Under the pieces are notes generated by a model, which ran no database searches, was not told the origin of the DNA, and saw nothing but the letters and a program-made list of their open reading frames with translations. From Burkholderiales bacterium RIFCSPHIGHO2_12_FULL_63_20 (lineage in GTDB: Bacteria; Pseudomonadota; Gammaproteobacteria; Burkholderiales; Burkholderiaceae_C): a stretch of 64,000 nt of DNA. Made by a program: the position numbers and the translations under genes. Numbering within the stretch: the stretch's first letter is position 1; each line of letters begins with the position of its first letter. The stretch spans positions 27,605 to 91,604 of the forward strand of contig MESA01000034.1 of NCBI GenBank assembly GCA_001770775.1, written 5' to 3'. Below are positions 47,374 to 57,666 of this stretch, piece after piece.

Positions 47374-48905
47374 GCTACCGACTTGAACTGAGGGGCATCA
47401 CCAAGCAGTATCCCGGCGTGCGCGCCAACGATGCGGTGAGCCTGAAAGTGCGTCCCGGCGAGATCCACGCCGTGCTGGGCGAAAACGGCGCGGGGAAGTC
47501 CACGCTGATGAAGATCATCTTCGGCGCGGTCAAGCCCGACGAAGGCGAGATCCTCTTCAACGGCCGCGAGGTGCACATCAAGTCGCCGCAAGAAGCGCGC
47601 GCCCTGGGCATCAGCATGGTGTTCCAGCATTTCTCGCTGTTCGACACCCTCTCGGTGGCCGAAAACGTCTGGCTGGGGCTGGACAAGTCCATGAGCCTGG
47701 CTGAAGTCACCGCGCGCATCCGCGAAGTGGCCGGCGAATATGGGCTGGACATCGACCCCACCCGCACGGTGCACGACCTCAGCGTGGGCGAGCGCCAGCG
47801 CGTCGAAATCGTGCGCGCCCTGATGACCAACCCCGAGCTGCTGATCCTGGACGAGCCCACCTCCGTGCTCACGCCCCAGGCCGTCACCCGCCTGTTCGTG
47901 ACCCTGCGCCACCTGGCCGAGAAGGGCTGCGCCATCCTCTACATCAGCCACAAGCTCGATGAGATCCGTGCTCTGTGCCACCACTGCACCGTGATGCGCG
48001 GTGGCAAGGTCACCGGCGAGGTCGACCCGACGAAAGAGAGCAACGCCAGCCTCTCGCGCCTGATGATCGGTGCCGAGCCGCCTGAGCTGCAGCGTGCCGC
48101 GCCCGTGCTGGGCGAGGTGGCCTTGTCGGTGCGTCAGCTCAGCGTGCCGCGCAACGACCCGTTCGGCGTGGACCTGAAGGCGCTGGCCTTCGAGCTGCGC
48201 GCGGGTGAAATCCTCGGCATTGCCGGCGTGTCGGGCAACGGGCAGCAGGCCTTGATGGCCGCGCTCAGTGGCGAAGACCTGCGGGCTCAGCCGCGCAGTA
48301 TCTTTCTGTTTGGCAAGGACATCAGCCGGATGTCGCCGCGGCACCGTCGCCACCTGGGGCTCAACAGCGTGCCCGAAGAGCGCCTGGGCCGGGGCGCCGT
48401 GCCCACCATGTCGCTGGCCCAAAACACCTTGCTGACCCGCACCGATGCCATCGGCCCCGGAGGCTGGCTGCGCATGAACGGCGTGGTCGGCATGGCGTCG
48501 GAACTGATCGAGCGCTTCAAGGTCAAGGCCGCCGGGCCTCATGCGCCGGCCCGCAGCCTGTCGGGCGGCAACCTGCAAAAGTTCATCATGGGCCGCGAAA
48601 TCGAAGCCGAGCCCAAAGTGCTGCTGGTCTCACAGCCCACCTGGGGGGTGGACGTGGGCGCCGCCGCCCAGATCCGGGGTGAGTTGTTGAAGCTGCGCGA
48701 TGCCGGCTGCGCCGTGCTGGTCGTCAGCGAGGAGTTGGACGAATTGTTTGAAGTCTGTGACCGCCTGATGGTGATGGCGCAAGGCCGTCTGTCGCCCAGC
48801 CTGCCGGTGGCCGAAGCCACCATCGAACAGATCGGCGCCTGGATGAGCGGCCTGTGGGACGCGCCTGCAGCCGCGGCAGAGGAGGGCGCCCATGTTCAAG
48901 CTTGA
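47370..48905 (+). CDS. ABC transporter ATP-binding protein, nucleoside/simple-sugar type (double ATPase)
   Basis: GENGAGKSTLMKIIFG, LSVGERQRVEIVRALMTNPELLILDEPTSVLTPQ, second half LSGGNLQKFIMGREIEAEPKVLLVSQPTWGVDVGAAAQIR. Confidence 0.93.
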   Translation: MSYRLELRGITKQYPGVRANDAVSLKVRPGEIHAVLGENGAGKSTLMKIIFGAVKPDEGEILFNGREVHIKSPQEARALGISMVFQHFSLFDTLSVAENVWLGLDKSMSLAEVTARIREVAGEYGLDIDPTRTVHDLSVGERQRVEIVRALMTNPELLILDEPTSVLTPQAVTRLFVTLRHLAEKGCAILYISHKLDEIRALCHHCTVMRGGKVTGEVDPTKESNASLSRLMIGAEPPELQRAAPVLGEVALSVRQLSVPRNDPFGVDLKALAFELRAGEILGIAGVSGNGQQALMAALSGEDLRAQPRSIFLFGKDISRMSPRHRRHLGLNSVPEERLGRGAVPTMSLAQNTLLTRTDAIGPGGWLRMNGVVGMASELIERFKVKAAGPHAPARSLSGGNLQKFIMGREIEAEPKVLLVSQPTWGVDVGAAAQIRGELLKLRDAGCAVLVVSEELDELFEVCDRLMVMAQGRLSPSLPVAEATIEQIGAWMSGLWDAPAAAAEEGAHVQA

Positions 48906-49953
48906 GCCCCGCCCCGTCCCCTCCAAGGCGCTGACCTTTGCCTCACCGCTCATCGCGCTGCTGATCACCGTCCTCATTGGTGTCGGGCTGTTCTTGGCCC
49001 TGGACAAGGACCCGATGGCTGGCCTGCGCATGTTCTTCGTCGAACCGCTCAAAAGCCCCTATGCCTTGTCCGAGCTCAGCCTCAAGGCCACGCCCCTGAT
49101 CCTGATCGGCCTGGGCCTGGCCGCGTGTTTCCGCGCCAACCTGTGGAACATCGGTGCCGAGGGCCAGTTCGTCATGGGCGCCATCTTCGCGGGCGGCGTC
49201 GCCATGCAGGCCACGCCGGACACCGGTCGCTGGATCGTCGTGGCCGTGCTGGCGGCCGGCATGCTGGGCGGCATGGTCTGGGCCGGCATCGTGGCCGCCT
49301 TGCGCGACCGCTTCCACGCCAACGAAATCCTCGTCAGCCTGATGCTGGTCTATGTGGCCGAGATGCTGCTGAGCTACCTCGTCTACGGCCCCTGGAAAGA
49401 CCCGGCGGGCTACAACTTCCCGCAGACCATCACCTTCTTGGAGGCCACGCGCGTGCCCAAGCTGATGACGGGTCTGCGCATGAACATCGGCCTCATCCTG
49501 GCCCTGGTGGCGGTGGTGGGTTTCGCCATCTTCCTGTTCCGCACCTACGCGGGTTTTCAGCTGCAGGTGGGCGGTCTGGCGCCGCAGGCGGCACGCTACG
49601 CTGGCTTCTCGTCGCGCAAGGCGCTGTGGACGGCGCTGCTGCTGTCGGGCGGCATGGCCGGGCTGGCGGGTGCGCTGGACGTGGCCGGCCCGCAAGGCCA
49701 GCTCACACCGTATGTGCCGCTGGGCTACGGCTTCGCCGCCATCATCGTCGCGTTTGTGGGGCGCTTGCATCCGGTCGGCATCGTCTTCTCGGCCATCCTG
49801 ATGAGCATGTTCTTCATCGGCGGCGAGCTGGCGCAATCGCGCCTGGGCCTGCCCAAGGCCATGACGGGCGTCTTCCAGGGCCTGCTGCTGTTCACGCTGC
49901 TGGCGTGCGACACCTTCATCCACCAACGTCTGCGCTGGGCGAACGCCAAATGA
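48892..49953 (+). CDS. ABC transporter permease (BMP/nucleoside importer type)
   Basis: KATPLILIGLGLAACFRANLWNIGAEGQFVMGAIFAGGVA... Confidence 0.92.
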   Translation: MFKLEPRPVPSKALTFASPLIALLITVLIGVGLFLALDKDPMAGLRMFFVEPLKSPYALSELSLKATPLILIGLGLAACFRANLWNIGAEGQFVMGAIFAGGVAMQATPDTGRWIVVAVLAAGMLGGMVWAGIVAALRDRFHANEILVSLMLVYVAEMLLSYLVYGPWKDPAGYNFPQTITFLEATRVPKLMTGLRMNIGLILALVAVVGFAIFLFRTYAGFQLQVGGLAPQAARYAGFSSRKALWTALLLSGGMAGLAGALDVAGPQGQLTPYVPLGYGFAAIIVAFVGRLHPVGIVFSAILMSMFFIGGELAQSRLGLPKAMTGVFQGLLLFTLLACDTFIHQRLRWANAK

Positions 49954-50897
49954 ACGAAGTCACCTCCTTCATCACTGCCGATTCGCTGGCGCTGCTGATT
50001 GCCGCCACCCTCAACGCTGGCACCGTGGTGGCCCTGGCCGCCCTGGGCCTCTTGCTCAACGAGCGCGCTGGCGTGCTCAACCTGGGCGCCGAGGGCATGA
50101 TGCTCGTGGCCGCCATTGCTGGTTTTGCCACCGGCGTCGCCACCGGCAACGACTGGCTGGCCTTTGGCGCGGGGGCGCTGGCCGGGGCCGTCATGGCCGG
50201 CATGTTCGGGCTGCTGGTCATCTGGCTCAACACCAACCAGTACGCCACGGGCCTGGCCCTCAGCCTGTTCGGATCGGGCCTGAGCGCGTTTGTGGGCATC
50301 CGCTACACGCAAGAGCGCCTGCCCGAGCGCCCGCATTTCGACATTCCCTGGTTGTCGGACCTGCCTTTCGTGGGCACGGCCTTGTTCAAGCACCACCCGC
50401 TGGTCTACATCGCGGTGCTGCTGGCGCTGGGCATGACCTGGTTCCTGATGCGTTCACGCCCCGGCTTGGTGCTGCGCGCGCTGGGCGAATCTCCCGAATC
50501 GGCGCATGCCCTGGGCTATGCGGTGCGTCCCATCCGCTTGCTGGCCGTGATGGGCGGCGGCGCGCTGTGCGGCCTGGCCGGGGCCTACATCTCGCTGGCC
50601 TACACGCCGATGTGGGTCGAAGGCATGGTGGCCGGCAAGGGCTGGATTGCGCTGGCGCTGACCACCTTCGCCACCTGGCGCCCCGGGCGCGTGCTGCTGG
50701 GCGCCTACCTGTTTGGCGGGGTGACCATGCTGCAGTTCCAGATGCAGGGCCAGGGCGTGGCCATCCCCAGCCAGTTCCTGACGATGCTGCCGTATGTCGC
50801 CACCATCGTTGTGCTGGTGCTGATCTCGCGCAACCCGACGTGGATCCGACTGAACATGCCCGCCTCGCTGGGCAAGCCCTTCCATCCCGGGCATTAA
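49950..50897 (+). CDS. ABC transporter permease (BMP/nucleoside importer type)
   Basis: LNAGTVVALAALGLLLNERAGVLNLGAEGMMLVAAIAGF; ATGA overlap with the upstream gene. Confidence 0.92.
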   Translation: MNEVTSFITADSLALLIAATLNAGTVVALAALGLLLNERAGVLNLGAEGMMLVAAIAGFATGVATGNDWLAFGAGALAGAVMAGMFGLLVIWLNTNQYATGLALSLFGSGLSAFVGIRYTQERLPERPHFDIPWLSDLPFVGTALFKHHPLVYIAVLLALGMTWFLMRSRPGLVLRALGESPESAHALGYAVRPIRLLAVMGGGALCGLAGAYISLAYTPMWVEGMVAGKGWIALALTTFATWRPGRVLLGAYLFGGVTMLQFQMQGQGVAIPSQFLTMLPYVATIVVLVLISRNPTWIRLNMPASLGKPFHPGH

Positions 50898-50927
50898 AAC
50901 GGCATCATCACCCGGCATGATCATTGC

Positions 50928-50935
50928 TGTATACA
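50928..50935. promoter_or_regulatory. Candidate GntR operator core TGTATACA upstream of the BMP-family gene
   Basis: GCTGTATACAAAACTGTC; TGTATACA core with adjacent AAACTG half-site. Confidence 0.6.
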
Positions 50936-50989
50936 AAACTGTCATTGGTCTGGGTCGTTGTCCGACCCGCTTTCACACCTGGAGATGAG

Positions 50990-52147
50990 ATGACTACACC
51001 TTTGTCCAAGCGTTCTCTGTTGAAGATGGGCGGCTGGGCCGCCCTGGCCGCCACCGCCGCGCTGGTCGGTTGCAGCAAGACCGAGCCGGAAAGCACGGCC
51101 GCTGCCACGTCTGAGGCGGCGCCTGCTGCCACAGCCCCCGAGCCCCTGAACATCGCCTTCGCCTACGTTGGCCCGGTGGGCGATGCCGGCTGGACCTACG
51201 CCCACAACGAAGGCCGTCTGGCCGTCGAGAAGGAGTTTGGCGACAAGGTCAAGACCAGCATCGTCGAGAAGGTGCCCGAGGGCCCCGAGGCCGAGCGCGT
51301 GATCCGTGACCTGGTGGGGCAGGGCGCCAAGTTGGTGTTCGGCACCACCTTCGGCTACATGGAGCCCATGCTCAAGGTCGCCGCCGACCACCCGGACGTC
51401 AAGTTCGAGCACGCCACCGGCTACAAGACCGCCGCCAACATGCGCACCTACGACGCCCGCACCTACGAGGGCGCCTACATGGCCGGCGTGATCGCCGGCT
51501 CGATGACCAAGACCAACACCCTCGGTGTGGTCGGTTCCATCCCCATCCCCGAGGTGATCCGCAACATCAACTCCTTCACCCTGGGCGCCCAGAGCGTCAA
51601 CCCCAAGATCAAGACCAAGGTCGTGTGGGTCAACGCCTGGTTCGATCCTCCCAAGGAAACCGAAGGCGCGCAAAGCCTGTTGAACCAGGGCGCCGACGTG
51701 CTGTTCCAGAACACCGACTCCGCTGCCGTGCTGCAAACGGCCGAGAAGGCTGGCAAGTACGCCTTCGGTTGGGACTCCAACATGAGCCACTTCGGTCCCA
51801 AGGCCCACCTGGCCTCGGCCGTCATCAACTGGGGTCCGTACTACATCAAGGCCACCAAGGACGCCCTGGAGGGCACTTGGTCGACCGGTGGCGTGTGGTG
51901 GGGCGTGAAGGAAGGCGCCATTGACCTGGTGGCGATGTCTGACGCTGTGCCTGCCGAGGTCAAGACCAAGGTCGAGACCATCAAGGCTGGCCTGAAGGAC
52001 GGCAGCTTCTCCATCTGGAAGGGCCCGATCGTGGGCACAGACGGCAAGGAAGTGCTGGCCGCTGGCGCCGTGGCCGACGACAAGTTCCTCGGCGGCGTCA
52101 ACTTCTACGTCAAGGGCGTCGAGGGCTCCGTCCCCTCCAGCAAGTGA
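50990..52147 (+). CDS. BMP-family lipoprotein, ABC substrate-binding protein
   Basis: Lipobox ALVGC; LNIAFAYVGPVGDAGWTYAHNEGRLAVEKEFGDKVKTSIVEKVPEGPEAERVIRDLVGQGAKLVFGTTFGYM. Confidence 0.93.
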   Translation: MTTPLSKRSLLKMGGWAALAATAALVGCSKTEPESTAAATSEAAPAATAPEPLNIAFAYVGPVGDAGWTYAHNEGRLAVEKEFGDKVKTSIVEKVPEGPEAERVIRDLVGQGAKLVFGTTFGYMEPMLKVAADHPDVKFEHATGYKTAANMRTYDARTYEGAYMAGVIAGSMTKTNTLGVVGSIPIPEVIRNINSFTLGAQSVNPKIKTKVVWVNAWFDPPKETEGAQSLLNQGADVLFQNTDSAAVLQTAEKAGKYAFGWDSNMSHFGPKAHLASAVINWGPYYIKATKDALEGTWSTGGVWWGVKEGAIDLVAMSDAVPAEVKTKVETIKAGLKDGSFSIWKGPIVGTDGKEVLAAGAVADDKFLGGVNFYVKGVEGSVPSSK

Positions 52148-52154
52148 GACCCCA

Positions 52155-52177
52155 GTGGCCGTGTTGAACACGGCCAC
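52155..52177 (+). terminator. Hairpin after the BMP-protein gene (weak terminator or attenuator candidate)
   Basis: Near-perfect inverted repeat GTGGCCGTGTT-g-AACACGGCCAC, no clear T-tract. Confidence 0.45.
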
Positions 52178-52191
52178 ATCTCAAGCTATAA

Positions 52192-53340
<1,149 letters not shown>

Positions 53341-53352
53341 GGCAGGCTTGCT

Positions 53353-54138
53353 TCAGGCCTGATCGTCCACAGACACGGGCCTGCGCACCGGCGTGCGCGC
53401 GTCCGCATTGCGGTCGGGGATGAACTGCAGCGACGACAGCGCGGCCAGCAACAGGGCAGGGGGCACCGTGGCGATGTAGCCCAGATGCTTGAAGCCCAGC
53501 GCACCCAGCAGGCCACCTAAGAAGAACATCAACACCAGGCTCAGGTGCAGCCGCAGGCGCCGCAGGTTCGCCCGCACGGCCGGGTGTTCAGGGCTGTCGG
53601 GCGTGCGGTTCCAGTACAGCAGGCGCCCCAGCTCGATGCCGATGTCCGTCACCATGCCGGTCACGTGCGTGGTGCGGATCACCGAGTTCGACACCTTGGT
53701 GATCATCGCGTTCTGCAAGCCCATGATGAAGCACAGCAGCACCACGGTCATGATCAGCGACGAGCCGATGACACGGTGGTAAGCGCCCAGCACCCCGAAG
53801 GCCAGCATCAGGATCGCCACCAGCAAGAGCGGCGCTGAAAACTCATGCCGCGAGCGGCGCCGACGCGCCCAGTTGATCATGATGGCCGAGGTGGCCGCGC
53901 CTGCCAGAAACGACAGCACCGAGATCAGCGCCCCCTTGACCAGATCCATCTGGCCCAAGGCCAGGTGGTCGGCCATCTCGGACACCAGGCCCGTCATGTG
54001 CGAGGTGTACTGGCTGACCGCCAGAAAGCCCCCCGCATTGATAGCGCCGGCATTGAAGGCCAGGAACAGACCCAGGTGGACGTCGGTGCGCAGGGTTCGT
54101 TCCGGCGCGGTCAGGGTCCGCAGGTACGCAACGGGCAT
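53353..54138 (-). CDS. DUF1275 (YoaK-like) family membrane protein
   Basis: NAGAINAGGFLAVSQYTSHMTGLVSEMADHLALG...MGLQNAMITKVSNSVIRTTHVTGMVTDIGIELGRLLY. Confidence 0.9.
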   Translation of the reverse strand: MPVAYLRTLTAPERTLRTDVHLGLFLAFNAGAINAGGFLAVSQYTSHMTGLVSEMADHLALGQMDLVKGALISVLSFLAGAATSAIMINWARRRRSRHEFSAPLLLVAILMLAFGVLGAYHRVIGSSLIMTVVLLCFIMGLQNAMITKVSNSVIRTTHVTGMVTDIGIELGRLLYWNRTPDSPEHPAVRANLRRLRLHLSLVLMFFLGGLLGALGFKHLGYIATVPPALLLAALSSLQFIPDRNADARTPVRRPVSVDDQA

Positions 54139-54207
54139 GGCTTGAGCAAACTTCCGCTAAAGCTGACATCATCGCTCAATTGCGCGCGCTCTCGAGTACA
54201 AACCGAC

Positions 54208-56823
54208 ATGGCTGATCCGTTTTTGCACACCATTCCCGCTTGGCGCTGGGCCCTGATTCAGACACGCCGTGACCTGCGTGCCACCAGCATGCGGGTCTTG
54301 CTGGTGGCGGTGACCTTGGCCGTGGCCGCCCTGACTGCCGTGGCCTTCTTCGCCGACCGCATTGAGCGCGGCCTCAGCCGCGATGCGGCTCAATTGCTGG
54401 GCGGCGACGTGGTGGTGGTGGGCGACCAGCCCCTGTCCGCCGACTTTGCGCGTCGCGCCCAGGCCGAACGGTTGCGCACCGCGCGCACCGCCAGTTTCCC
54501 CAGCATGGCGCGTGCCCCCGACGAACAGGGGGGCGAGGCCCGGCTGAGCAGCCTCAAGGCCGTCAGCGAGACCTATCCCTTGCGTGGCCAGTTGACCCTG
54601 GGTGATGTGGCCACCGATGGCACGGTGCAGCCCCGTGGCCTTGCACCTGCAGGCGGCCCTCGTGCAGGCGAAGTCTGGGTGGATCCCGGCCTGCTGCCCG
54701 CCCTGAACCTGAAGATGGGCGATGCCATCTGGCTAGGCGAAGCGTCCTTCCGGATCAGTGCCGTCATCGTCAACGAGCCGGATCGGGGATCGGGTTTCAG
54801 CTCCTTCTCGCCCCGCGTGATGATCCGCGATTCGGACCTGCCCGCCACCGAACTCATCCAGCCCGCCAGCCGTGTCACCTACCGCCTGCTGGTGGCCGGT
54901 CCCGCCCGCCGGGGCGATGTGGGCGCACCGGCTCAGCTCAAGGGGGCTGTCCCCGGCGATGCCGCGGCGCAGGCGGCCCTGCGGCGTTTCGTGCGCGACA
55001 GCGAACCGGCCGTCGAGAAGCTGCGCGGCGTGCGCGTCGAAACCTTGGACCAGGGCCGACCGGAAATGCGCGCCACGCTCGATCGCGCCGCCTTGTTCTT
55101 GCGCCTGGTGGCCTTGCTGGCCGCCTTGCTCTCGGCCGTGGCCGTGGCCGTCGTGTCGCGTGACTTTGCCCAACGCCGCCTCGATGACTGCGCCCTGATG
55201 CGTGTGCTGGGCGTGTCGCAATCGGCCATGACATGGTCGTATGCCTTGCAGTTCCTGCTCGTGGGGGTGATGGCCAGCGCGCTGGGCTTGCTGCTGGGCT
55301 GGGGCTTCCACCACGTCTTCGTCCACATCCTGTCCGATCTGGTCAATGTGAGCCTGCCGGCAGCCGGCTGGCAACCCGTCTTGCTGGGCGTGGGCACGGG
55401 CGTGCTGCTCACCCTCGGCTTTGGCCTGCCTCCCGTGCTGCAACTGGCCCGGGTGCCGCCTCTGCGTGTGCTGCGGCGTGACCTGGGGCAGGTGAGGGTG
55501 CTGTCCCTGGGCATGGCCGTGCTGGGCATCGGTGCCCTGTTCGGGCTGCTGATGGTGGTGGCGCAAGACCTGACGCTGGGGGCCATCGCCCTGGGCGGCT
55601 TCGTGCTGGCCATGCTGGTGTTTGCCGTCTTTGCAGCGCTGGCCGTCTGGGTGCTGCAGCGCGTCGCGCAAGCCTTTGCGGGTCGTCTGCCTCCCTGGCT
55701 CACCCTGGCCACCCGCCAGCTCACGGCGCAGCCCGGGCACACCATCGTTCAGGTCTGCGCCCTGGGCGTGGGCTTGCTCGCGCTCATGCTGCTCATCCTC
55801 ATCCGCACCGATCTGGTGGCCAGTTGGCGTGCCGCAACCCCACCCGACGCCCCCAACCGCTTCGTCATCAACATCCAGCCCGATCAGGTGGACGAATTTC
55901 AGGCCACGCTCAAGCAAGCTGGCGTCAATCACTACGACTGGTACCCCATGGTGCGGGCGCGCCTGCTCAGCATCAACGGCCAGCCCGTGCGGGCGCAGGA
56001 CTACGTCGACGAGCGCGCCCAGCGCCTCGTCGAGCGCGAGTTCAACCTCAGCTACGCCGCTCAGGCACCGGCGCACAACCCCGTCGTGGCCGGCCGCTAC
56101 CAGAGCGAGGAGCCCGATGCCTTCAGTGTCGAGGCTGGCCTGGCCGAGACCCTGGGGCTCAAGATGGGCGACCGCATGCGCTTTGACATGGCCGGCGTGC
56201 AGCACGAAGGGCGCGTCACCAGCCTCCGCAAGGTCGACTGGGCTTCCATGCGCGTCAACTTCTTCGTGATGGCCCCGTCCAAGGCCATGCCCGACTGGCC
56301 CTCCACCTACATCACTGCCTTTCGCATGCCCGAGCAATCACAGCTCGACCGCACTCTGATCCAGCGCTTTCCCAACCTCACCGTGGTGGACGTCTCGGCC
56401 ACGCTCAACCAGATTCAGCGCGTGCTCGCCCAGGTCATCACGGCGGTCGAGTTCCTGTTCATCTTCACGCTGGTGGCGGGCCTGATCGTGCTGATGGCGG
56501 GTCTGATGACCTCGCGGGAGCGTCGCGCCCGCGAATGGGCCATCTTGCGGTCCCTGGGGGCCACCCAAGACCTGCTGGCGCGCGTGCAGCGCATCGAGCT
56601 GCTGGGCGTGGGGGCCTTGGCCGGTGCCTTGTCGGCCGCCGCCGCCCTGGCCATTGGGGCTGTGCTGGCCGCCAAGGTGTTCGACTTCGCCTGGCAGGCA
56701 CCCCTGTGGTGGCCCCTGCTGGGGGCGGTCTCCGGGGCCTTGCTGGCCTGGTTCGCGGGCTGGTGGAGCCTGCGCGGCGTGGTGCAGCGCCCCGTGGCGC
56801 TCACCTTGCGGCAAGCCGAATGA
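54208..56823 (+). CDS. FtsX-like ABC transporter permease (YbbP-like)
   Basis: WALIQTRRDLRATSMRVLLVAVTLAVAALTAVAFFADRIERGLSRDAAQLLGGDVVVV; C-terminal SRERRAREWAILRSLGATQDLLARVQRIELLGVGALAG; start refined to 54208. Confidence 0.9.
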   Translation: MADPFLHTIPAWRWALIQTRRDLRATSMRVLLVAVTLAVAALTAVAFFADRIERGLSRDAAQLLGGDVVVVGDQPLSADFARRAQAERLRTARTASFPSMARAPDEQGGEARLSSLKAVSETYPLRGQLTLGDVATDGTVQPRGLAPAGGPRAGEVWVDPGLLPALNLKMGDAIWLGEASFRISAVIVNEPDRGSGFSSFSPRVMIRDSDLPATELIQPASRVTYRLLVAGPARRGDVGAPAQLKGAVPGDAAAQAALRRFVRDSEPAVEKLRGVRVETLDQGRPEMRATLDRAALFLRLVALLAALLSAVAVAVVSRDFAQRRLDDCALMRVLGVSQSAMTWSYALQFLLVGVMASALGLLLGWGFHHVFVHILSDLVNVSLPAAGWQPVLLGVGTGVLLTLGFGLPPVLQLARVPPLRVLRRDLGQVRVLSLGMAVLGIGALFGLLMVVAQDLTLGAIALGGFVLAMLVFAVFAALAVWVLQRVAQAFAGRLPPWLTLATRQLTAQPGHTIVQVCALGVGLLALMLLILIRTDLVASWRAATPPDAPNRFVINIQPDQVDEFQATLKQAGVNHYDWYPMVRARLLSINGQPVRAQDYVDERAQRLVEREFNLSYAAQAPAHNPVVAGRYQSEEPDAFSVEAGLAETLGLKMGDRMRFDMAGVQHEGRVTSLRKVDWASMRVNFFVMAPSKAMPDWPSTYITAFRMPEQSQLDRTLIQRFPNLTVVDVSATLNQIQRVLAQVITAVEFLFIFTLVAGLIVLMAGLMTSRERRAREWAILRSLGATQDLLARVQRIELLGVGALAGALSAAAALAIGAVLAAKVFDFAWQAPLWWPLLGAVSGALLAWFAGWWSLRGVVQRPVALTLRQAE

Positions 56824-56889
56824 CACAATGGGGCAGGGCAGGGGCGAGGTCCCCTGGCCCCAACCTGCCGCCCGCCGCCGTGCGGGCAT

Positions 56890-56913
56890 GAAAAAGCCGG
56901 CACGCAGCCGGCT
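56890..56913 (-). terminator. Minus-strand terminator after cheW
   Basis: Minus strand AGCCGGC-tgcgt-GCCGGCTTTTTC. Confidence 0.8.
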
Positions 56914-56939
56914 CATTCCTCAGGCAAGAACCTCCGAGA

Positions 56940-57530
56940 TCAGTCCGGGCTCAGGCTGTTGATCAGGCCCATCTCCGCGCTGCCCATCAGCGACTCGATG
57001 TCCATCAAGATCAGCAGGCGGTCGCTCACATTGGCGATGCCCGTGATGTAGGTCGTGTCCACGATCGAGCTGCTCATCTCGGGGGCAGGCTGGATCATCT
57101 GCTCGCTCAACTGCATCACATCGCTCACCGAATCCACCACGGCGCCCACCACGCGGCCGCGCACATTCAGCACGATCACCACGGTGAAGCTGTTGATCTC
57201 GGCCTCGCCATTGGCGTTCAGGCAGTTGAACTTGATGCGCAGGTCCACGATGGGCACGATCACGCCGCGCAGGTTCACCACACCCTTGAGGTAGGACGGG
57301 GCATTGGCAATCTTGGTCGGTTGCTCGTACGAGCGGATTTCCTGCACCTTCAGGATGTCGATGCCGTACTCTTCGCTGCCCAGCCGAAAGGTGAGGTACT
57401 CGCGGCCCGCAGGCGCGTGTCGGACCTGGCGCGAAGGCAAGTTGCGCAAAGCCAAAGAAGAAGTCTGGGCACCACCTTGCGTGGATGCACCCGTCAGGGT
57501 CTGGGGGGCGGTAGCTTGCAGGGTGTCCAT
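56940..57530 (-). CDS. cheW: Chemotaxis protein CheW
   Basis: [57 protein letters not shown]...[11 protein letters not shown]. Confidence 0.95.
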   Translation of the reverse strand: MDTLQATAPQTLTGASTQGGAQTSSLALRNLPSRQVRHAPAGREYLTFRLGSEEYGIDILKVQEIRSYEQPTKIANAPSYLKGVVNLRGVIVPIVDLRIKFNCLNANGEAEINSFTVVIVLNVRGRVVGAVVDSVSDVMQLSEQMIQPAPEMSSSIVDTTYITGIANVSDRLLILMDIESLMGSAEMGLINSLSPD

Positions 57531-57666
57531 GCTCGTCCTCTGTCGATTCATCGGCGCCAGGCAAGGGCGCACTCATTGAAACTTTAATTCCTGCCAGTAT
57601 CGGCCAGATATCCGGAAAGACAAGTGCAAAACGCACGCTCCACGTCGCGCAGGCAGCCGTTGTCGC

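Noticed and set aside
53845-54207. N-terminal extension of the FtsX-like ORF
   Set aside because: It overlaps the DUF1275 gene antisense; the conserved protein starts at MADPFLHTIPAWRWALIQTRRD (54208).
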